From an uncultured Draconibacterium sp. (GTDB lineage: Bacteria > Bacteroidota > Bacteroidia > Bacteroidales > Prolixibacteraceae), in NCBI RefSeq assembly GCF_963676735.1, contig NZ_OY781464.1:3009001-3073000 (forward strand): 64,000 nt of DNA, in the 5' to 3' direction. The notes under the pieces were generated by a model. It saw only the letters and a program-made list of their open reading frames with translations. It did no database searches and had not been told where the DNA came from. Positions within the stretch are counted from its first letter, which is position 1. Each line of letters begins with the position of its first letter. Of this stretch, positions 58,641 to 64,000 are shown in pieces. Made by a program: the position numbers and the translations under genes.

Positions 58641-58670
58641 GAAGGAAGCCTGAACAGGCTTCCTTCTTTT
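58641..58670. terminator. Hairpin between the surface-protein genes and the GH32 genes
   Basis: Stem GAAGGAAGCCTG (58641-58652) and CAGGCTTCCTTC (58655-58666), a very stable 12-pair hairpin, in a 76-base gap. Followed by TTTT on the plus strand and only TT-rich sequence on the minus. It may reduce expression of the GH32 genes relative to SusC/SusD, or protect the upstream messenger's 3' end. Confidence 0.55.
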
Positions 58671-58675
58671 AAGTA

Positions 58676-59851
58676 TTATTCTTTCGATTTTGCCAAAAGA
58701 TACGCAATGCTGTTCGATGTCAGTTTCTCGCGGTTACCCGCTGTGTTTTCAACATCATTCTCTGCATACCAGTCATAAGTACCTGAACCAATAAAAATAG
58801 CGGCACCTTTACCATCATGTTTATCCCATAAAACCAGGTTGATTTCCATGCCGCTCCAGTTGGAAACCAATACTTCACAGTTGTTAACGGTTTCGAAGTA
58901 GGCAACACGTTCTTCTATGGTCTCACCACCAATTGCATAGTCTGTCCAACCATCAACGTTATACTGGTTGGTACGGTTACGGCGTGCAACCCCGTTAGGC
59001 AACATTATGAATTTGGTTGGGTCATCACTTTTATAGTTTAATCCCTGAGCAATGGGGTTCTCCGGATTACCGTACCACCTCAAATCCCAATCGCCCCAGT
59101 TATAAGAATCAGGATTAGCCTCGATATCGCCAAAAGCATTGTTCGGAGCATATTTTGCTTCGCTAACAATTCCCAGTTCATCAACCAGCGAACCGGCAAA
59201 GTTTGTAAGTAGGATATTACCTCCATTTTCGTAATACGCTTTCAGTTTCGATACAATTGCAGGATTATCGGCAACACCGTAAAGCATTTGAGCATCGGGC
59301 CAGCACGGGCGTGTACCCTGGTCGGAATGGTACCAAACGGCATTGAACTTGCTTAAATCAACAGAACCATCGGCAACCTGACTGAAACTTACATATTCAG
59401 CAGAAGGATATTTCTTTAAAAACCATTCTGCAGCTTTTTGGTCATCTAAAATCGTCATAGCAGAGACATTGGCAGGCTCGCCCAAAAAGGCAAAGTAGAA
59501 TTTCTCGGAAACAGTTACGGTGTATTGGCAGTAGATATCGCCGTTAACAATCGTAAACTCAACAGGATTGGTAAAATCCATATTAGATGTGATTGCAGGA
59601 GTAATAACAGCTCCTGCTGGAAGTACAATCTCCGGGCTGATATTGCTAAGATCGATATTGCTTCCGCTTTCGATGGTTACCGTAACGGTTTTGTTTACTT
59701 CATCGATTACGCCTTCAGTTCCTTCAACCGAGAAACTCTGTATTTTAACATCGGCATCCAGGTTTAGCGTGCTTGTGTAATCCTCTTCGCAGGAAGAAAA
59801 TAATCCGGCAGAAAAGGTCACCAGTATTATATATATCAAATATTTTTTCAT
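58676..59851 (-). CDS. DUF4960 surface glycan-binding lipoprotein
   Basis: 391 residues. Lipoprotein signal with FSSC (Cys20). A short Ig-like beta domain (about 30-110: VKIQSFSVEGTEGVID, VTVTIESGSNIDL) is followed by a large domain (about 115-390) with EYVSFSQVADGS and ILLTNFAGSLVDELG, resembling a glutaminase-like fold. I take it as DUF4960, the family of the fourth protein of Bacteroides fructan loci (BT1761 position). It should sit on the cell surface and bind fructan, next to SusD. Confidence 0.8.
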   Translation of the reverse strand: MKKYLIYIILVTFSAGLFSSCEEDYTSTLNLDADVKIQSFSVEGTEGVIDEVNKTVTVTIESGSNIDLSNISPEIVLPAGAVITPAITSNMDFTNPVEFTIVNGDIYCQYTVTVSEKFYFAFLGEPANVSAMTILDDQKAAEWFLKKYPSAEYVSFSQVADGSVDLSKFNAVWYHSDQGTRPCWPDAQMLYGVADNPAIVSKLKAYYENGGNILLTNFAGSLVDELGIVSEAKYAPNNAFGDIEANPDSYNWGDWDLRWYGNPENPIAQGLNYKSDDPTKFIMLPNGVARRNRTNQYNVDGWTDYAIGGETIEERVAYFETVNNCEVLVSNWSGMEINLVLWDKHDGKGAAIFIGSGTYDWYAENDVENTAGNREKLTSNSIAYLLAKSKE

Positions 59852-59878
59852 TTCAAATTCAATTAAATGTTTAAACTA

Positions 59879-61600
59879 CTACCAACCAGAATTTTGTTTA
59901 TACAAACCTTTGCTAAAATCAATTTGGTTTTGTGGAATGGCAAAGTACTCATGCTTTCCTTCTGTAAAATGACCATCTTTCAGGTATTCCCTTTTGGTTT
60001 TTTCTTCAGCAAAATAGCTATTGATATAATCTCCGGCTATTCCCCAACGTACCAAATCAAAGAAACGAATTCCCTCCATGGCCAATTCAAGCCTTCTTTC
60101 CCAGCGCAAAGCCTGACGGGCAAATTCCTGGGTCCAGTCGCAATTTTCGCCCGGTTTGTAAATGTCCATTTTGTAGTTTGAGCTTGGGTTGCCATCACCC
60201 ATTTTCAACATACCTGCGCTATTGATTGCTCGTTGCCGAATCTCATTGATAATCGGCAGTGCTTCATCCTGGCGTCCCAGTTCAATTAATGCTTCAGCTT
60301 TCCATAGTAACACGTCGGCAAAACGAATAATGTCGGTATTTTTCGAGCTTGCCATAAACGGCGGTACTTTCTGAAAACAAGCGCAATCAGGCGATTGGTT
60401 TTCTTTCAGTGAAGAGAAATGCCCATAAATCTGTGTTGCCCTGGCCCAGTCTTTCTGATAGATAAAATTGGGGTCGTATTTCCAGGGGTGCCCCGGAATG
60501 GCAACGGTATGATCTAATCGCACATCAAAAGAATTGTTGTAAAAATCAGCGCCTTCAAGAACATCCGAGTCGTTAAATGTATCGAACTGAGGTAAACCTT
60601 TCCCGTCGGTTTTAAACGAGTTAACCAGGTTCTGTGTCGGGATATGGAACCAGCAACAGCCGTACTCCGGGTTCATTGGGTAATTCAGCATATTTCCCCA
60701 ATCTAAACGCCCTTTTGGTGTTCCGTCGTCCACCGAACGCTGAATAGAAAAAACAGATTCTGTACTTCCATCGTCGTGGCTCCAAAGAAAGTTGTAACCA
60801 AAATCTGAAAACAAGGCGTAATGTGCCGATACTTCATCAACAAGGCTGACAACTTCCTGTAATTTTGATGAATTGATACTGGTTACTGAATTATCTTCGC
60901 CCTGTTCGTAAGCCTGATATAATTTTGTTTTAGCCAGGTATGCTTTGGCAGCATATTTATTAGGTCTTCCCTTATCGCTTTGTGATTCAGGAAGGTTACT
61001 GGCTGCAAAAGCAAATTCGGCAGCAATTTTATCCCACAATTCCTGGTCCGAAAATTCGCGGTTCGATACTTCGTTATAAGCATCGCCAACCACTGTTTCA
61101 TCAATCCACGGAATGTATTTAAACATGGTTTTTAATATGAAATAATGATGTGCCCTTAAAAAACGCATTTCTGCCTGGCGTTCAGTTTTCTCAGGATACT
61201 CATCTTCTGAAAGCTGGTTAATAACTTTCAAGGCTTCGTTTGCACGGCCAACGCCCACATATAACCGGTACCATTTCTGGTCAACAAGTGGGTTATCGGT
61301 TGTATTAAAGGCAAAAAGTTCCATAAAATTGAATTCCCAGATATCACCGGTTCCGCCACCGCCTTTGTAAGAATCTCCACTGGTATTGTCGGCATATGGC
61401 CAAAGCGAATTGGGTGCAGTGTAGTGGTCGTTGCCAAGCTCAGCATAAGCGGCAATTACCATTCCTTCAGCATTCTCTGGGGTTAGAAGCTGGTCGTTGC
61501 TGATGATGCTCTTTGGAGGCATCTCAAGAAAGGAATCAGAACAGGAAATTAAAAAACCTGCTGCTATGATTGCTAATATTATTATTGTTTTATTCTTCAT
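59879..61600 (-). CDS. susD: SusD/RagB-like surface glycan-binding lipoprotein
   Basis: 573 residues. Lipoprotein signal FLISCSDSFLE (Cys20). SusD family by the N-terminal PPKSIISNDQL, the TPR-like helices (EALKVINQLSEDEYPEK, ERQAEMRFLRAHHYFILKTM) and the C-terminal ELALEGIRFFDLVRWG-like WERRLELAMEGIRFFDLVRWG region. It binds the fructan and closes the mouth of the SusC barrel. The gap to the SusC gene is 12 bases. Confidence 0.93.
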   Translation of the reverse strand: MKNKTIIILAIIAAGFLISCSDSFLEMPPKSIISNDQLLTPENAEGMVIAAYAELGNDHYTAPNSLWPYADNTSGDSYKGGGGTGDIWEFNFMELFAFNTTDNPLVDQKWYRLYVGVGRANEALKVINQLSEDEYPEKTERQAEMRFLRAHHYFILKTMFKYIPWIDETVVGDAYNEVSNREFSDQELWDKIAAEFAFAASNLPESQSDKGRPNKYAAKAYLAKTKLYQAYEQGEDNSVTSINSSKLQEVVSLVDEVSAHYALFSDFGYNFLWSHDDGSTESVFSIQRSVDDGTPKGRLDWGNMLNYPMNPEYGCCWFHIPTQNLVNSFKTDGKGLPQFDTFNDSDVLEGADFYNNSFDVRLDHTVAIPGHPWKYDPNFIYQKDWARATQIYGHFSSLKENQSPDCACFQKVPPFMASSKNTDIIRFADVLLWKAEALIELGRQDEALPIINEIRQRAINSAGMLKMGDGNPSSNYKMDIYKPGENCDWTQEFARQALRWERRLELAMEGIRFFDLVRWGIAGDYINSYFAEEKTKREYLKDGHFTEGKHEYFAIPQNQIDFSKGLYKQNSGW

Positions 61601-61612
61601 GATTATCTTGTT

Positions 61613-64000
61613 TTAGAAAGTTACATTAACACCGATAGTATAACTTGCCGGAATTGGGTAGGCAAATCCGGGCGATTCAGGATCAACACCTGTAAACTGG
61701 TTGCTACCTTTTGTATCTTTTATTGTAAACAGGTTTTGTCCTTGCAGGTAAATCCGTGCAGATGATAGTTTAGCTTTATCAATAAAGTTCTTTGGAAGGT
61801 TATAACCCAACTGTAAATTTCTTAATTTCAGATACGAACCGTTCTCAATAAAATAGGTTGAACCCCGGTTTTCATTGTTGGTATCTGTAAGTGTTAACAT
61901 CGGTATAGTAGAACCTGTATTGGTTGGCGTCCAGGCATCCAATGTTCTTGTACCAAAGTTTGTTCCCTGCCAGATGGATGTAAAGTCGGTGAGGTGTTTA
62001 AATTCGTTGTAAACATCGGCCCCATAAATTCCCTGAAAGAAAATATTTAAATCAAAGTTCTTATACGAAAAACTAGTGTTTAATCCGTATTCAAAATCAG
62101 GGTTCGGATCACCAATCCATGTCCTGTCCAGTGCATCAACAACACCATCGGGTTCATAAACGAAATTACCATCGGCATCTAATCCGCCGATATCTTTGTA
62201 ACGAAGTCTGCCAACTCCTTTACCGGTTTGATCGGCATGCGCATCCACCTCGTCCTGGTTCTGGAAAATTCCATCAGCAATGTATCCAAAGTGTACCAAA
62301 TCGGAATGTCCGATTACTGTTTTGTTGGTCCCCGGGTCACCTGGATATCCGGTAAGAACCTCATCGGGTAAATAGGTTACTTTCCGTTTATACGATGATA
62401 TATTTGCGGCTAAGTCCATACTTAAGCCACTTGCGAAATCTTTCCGGTAACCTATAACAAATTCCCACCCTTTATTTTCAAGTGTGGCACCGTTTACCCA
62501 CTGGTTTCCACCTTCACCTTTTGCTGCAAGATAAGGCGGTTCAATCAGAATATCTTTTGTTTCCTTGAAGAAATAATCGACATTTCCGTAAATGGCCTGT
62601 TCAAATAAACCAAAGTCGATACCGAGGTTTGTCTGGTTGGCTTCTTCCCATTTGAGTAGTGGATTTCCCTCACGGATTTTTCTGAATCCGGAAGGTAGCG
62701 TACCAGTATCCATTCCCATAATATCATAAGCTGTTCCAGAATCGAAAACCCATGTAGGATCAACACCATAATCGGTACGATATATTGAATAAATGGCTTC
62801 GTTGCTAATTTGCTGATTCCCGGTAATCCCCCAACCGGCTCTTAATTTCAGGTTTGAAACTGAAGAAACCGACTCCATAAAGTTTTCTTCGCTGATTCTC
62901 CAGCCTAAAGAAAAGGCAGGGAAGATTCCGTACAAATTATCTTTACCAAAACGTGAAGAACCGTCGCGGCGAAGTGTTGCAGAAAGCAAATATTTTGAAT
63001 CAAATACATAGTTGGCTTTTGCAAAAACAGAAAACAATGAGTTGCCTGATCCACCACCTCCGTTTAATACTTTTTCAGTTCCTGCATCAAGATACATGTA
63101 GTCAGGGTCTTCCAGAACAAAACCTTCGCGGCTTGCCCAGAACCATTCATCTTCATACTTAATGGCTTCAGTACCTGCAACCACATCGAGGCTGTGTTTT
63201 TCTTTTTCAATCTTGTAATTCAAAGTATTGGTCCAGGTCCACGATAAATTGTGCGACTGTGAGGTGGTTGTACGGTTAATGTCGCTAATTAAAAAGCCCG
63301 ACTCATAACTATAATCCATTTTACGTCGGTAGGTCTGGGTATAATCCACACCATAACTGGTCCTGAAATGCAACCCTTTCATTAATTCCAGATCGGCATA
63401 AATATTTCCAAATATTCGTGCTGATTTGCCTTTGTTTTGTTTGTTCTGTTCGATTAAACGAACCGGATTGTGCCGGTCTGTCATACCGGGAGCAGGGCCT
63501 CCCCAACCACCATCAACAGAATGTACCGGAACTACGGGCTGTTGCACCAATGCCAGATACATTACATCGCCGGTTGGGATTTCTGCATTGTAGATTTTTG
63601 AAACATTCAGGTTTTCTCCCACTTTTAATTTACCATCCCAAAAATTATAATCGGAATTTAAACGTGCGGTAATTTTATTCGAATTGGTTTCTTTGATAAT
63701 CCCGTCGTGGTTGTAATAATTCAACGACAGAAGTGAACTTCCTCTCTCATTTCCGTTAGAGATTGTGAGGTTATACGATTGAATGAGTGAAGTTTGGGAA
63801 ATTTCGTCGTACCATCGAGTATCAGCCGGACGCATGGTTTGGGCCGGATCGATGTATTCAGGTAATAAAATTCTGTCGAGCACTGCATTGTCGCCATCCG
63901 TGTGCCAGTCGTATTTATAAATACTTGAAGTTGGAGTCAGCCCGTCGTTGATGGCAGCCTGCCAGTTTACATATCCACGGTCATAGGTATTCAACACGTC
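61613..64000 (-). CDS. susC: SusC/RagA-type TonB-dependent transporter, C-terminal part
   Basis: At least 795 residues reading off the right edge; an in-frame GTG near the edge is not a start. Barrel strands include YDWHTDGDNAVLDRILLPEY and LSLNYYNHDGIIKETNS, and the SusC hallmarks ATLRRDGSSRFGKDNLYGIFP, WGITGNQQI and the last strand IPASYTIGVNVTF. With SusD it imports fructo-oligosaccharides. N-terminal domain and plug lie outside the window. Confidence 0.95.
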   Translation of the reverse strand, partial: DVLNTYDRGYVNWQAAINDGLTPTSSIYKYDWHTDGDNAVLDRILLPEYIDPAQTMRPADTRWYDEISQTSLIQSYNLTISNGNERGSSLLSLNYYNHDGIIKETNSNKITARLNSDYNFWDGKLKVGENLNVSKIYNAEIPTGDVMYLALVQQPVVPVHSVDGGWGGPAPGMTDRHNPVRLIEQNKQNKGKSARIFGNIYADLELMKGLHFRTSYGVDYTQTYRRKMDYSYESGFLISDINRTTTSQSHNLSWTWTNTLNYKIEKEKHSLDVVAGTEAIKYEDEWFWASREGFVLEDPDYMYLDAGTEKVLNGGGGSGNSLFSVFAKANYVFDSKYLLSATLRRDGSSRFGKDNLYGIFPAFSLGWRISEENFMESVSSVSNLKLRAGWGITGNQQISNEAIYSIYRTDYGVDPTWVFDSGTAYDIMGMDTGTLPSGFRKIREGNPLLKWEEANQTNLGIDFGLFEQAIYGNVDYFFKETKDILIEPPYLAAKGEGGNQWVNGATLENKGWEFVIGYRKDFASGLSMDLAANISSYKRKVTYLPDEVLTGYPGDPGTNKTVIGHSDLVHFGYIADGIFQNQDEVDAHADQTGKGVGRLRYKDIGGLDADGNFVYEPDGVVDALDRTWIGDPNPDFEYGLNTSFSYKNFDLNIFFQGIYGADVYNEFKHLTDFTSIWQGTNFGTRTLDAWTPTNTGSTIPMLTLTDTNNENRGSTYFIENGSYLKLRNLQLGYNLPKNFIDKAKLSSARIYLQGQNLFTIKDTKGSNQFTGVDPESPGFAYPIPASYTIGVNVTF

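Overview
The window comes from a Bacteroidota genome, most likely an anaerobic or facultative marine or sediment lineage near the Marinilabiliales/Prolixibacteraceae (the order-level placement is inference). Evidence: a GldF-GldG gliding transporter, type IX secretion C-terminal signals, SusC/SusD pairs, a hybrid two-component (HTCS) regulator, and promoters of the Bacteroidota form TTTG-N18..20-TAnnTTTG. No insertion sequence, prophage or CRISPR array is visible.

0-8.3 kb (minus strand): housekeeping block with a partial FAH-family gene, a DnaQ-type exonuclease, dnaN, a gldF-gldG fusion, lpxB, surE, small membrane proteins and two small Fe-S/zinc-type genes. 8.5-11.4 kb (plus): aldo/keto reductase, NIPSNAP protein and an alpha/beta hydrolase with an apparently leaderless promoter.

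11.6-17.1 kb (plus): the most unusual region. A tight cluster encodes two paralogous small exported proteins flanking a DUF318-type metal permease, an inner-membrane NapH-like Fe-S protein with four acidic 9-residue repeats, an outer-membrane barrel-like protein carrying the same kind of DEF repeats, and an exported polyferredoxin with ten CxxCxx(x)CxxxC motifs. I infer a trans-envelope redox or metal-handling system and do not recognise it as a described one.

17.2-27.8 kb: a trimeric electron-bifurcating type [FeFe] hydrogenase (hydA, hydB, hydC plus an extra [2Fe-2S] protein) in one minus-strand operon with regulatory genes: two DRTGG proteins, two HATPase proteins, a PHP protein and a HydS-like sensory [FeFe] hydrogenase that has lost the proton-transfer cysteine. 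Divergent from it are a PAS protein and a SpoIIE-type phosphatase. This looks like redox or H2 sensing coupled to a partner-switching cascade.

28.6-36 kb: two tandem tRNA-Val(TAC) genes, folC, a PhoH-like ATPase, mtaB, an inositol monophosphatase family gene, a glycosyltransferase and a thioesterase. 36-39.7 kb: a four-gene signalling operon with a B12-binding domain of CarH/LitR photoreceptor type, an unknown helical protein and two histidine kinases. 39.8-42.4 kb: a complete TPP riboswitch with promoter and terminator in front of a TonB-dependent receptor, so probably thiamine uptake. 42.5-51.2 kb: chorismatase/RidA-like protein, deoC, xseB, xseA, a T9SS subtilase, a YwqK-like protein, a TPR histidine kinase and an orphan Tat-signal protein.

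51.9-64 kb (minus): a fructan utilisation locus: HTCS regulator with a periplasmic sugar-binding sensor, two GH32 enzymes (one with an inserted beta-sandwich and a T9SS tail), a DUF4960 surface protein, SusD and SusC (cut by the window end).
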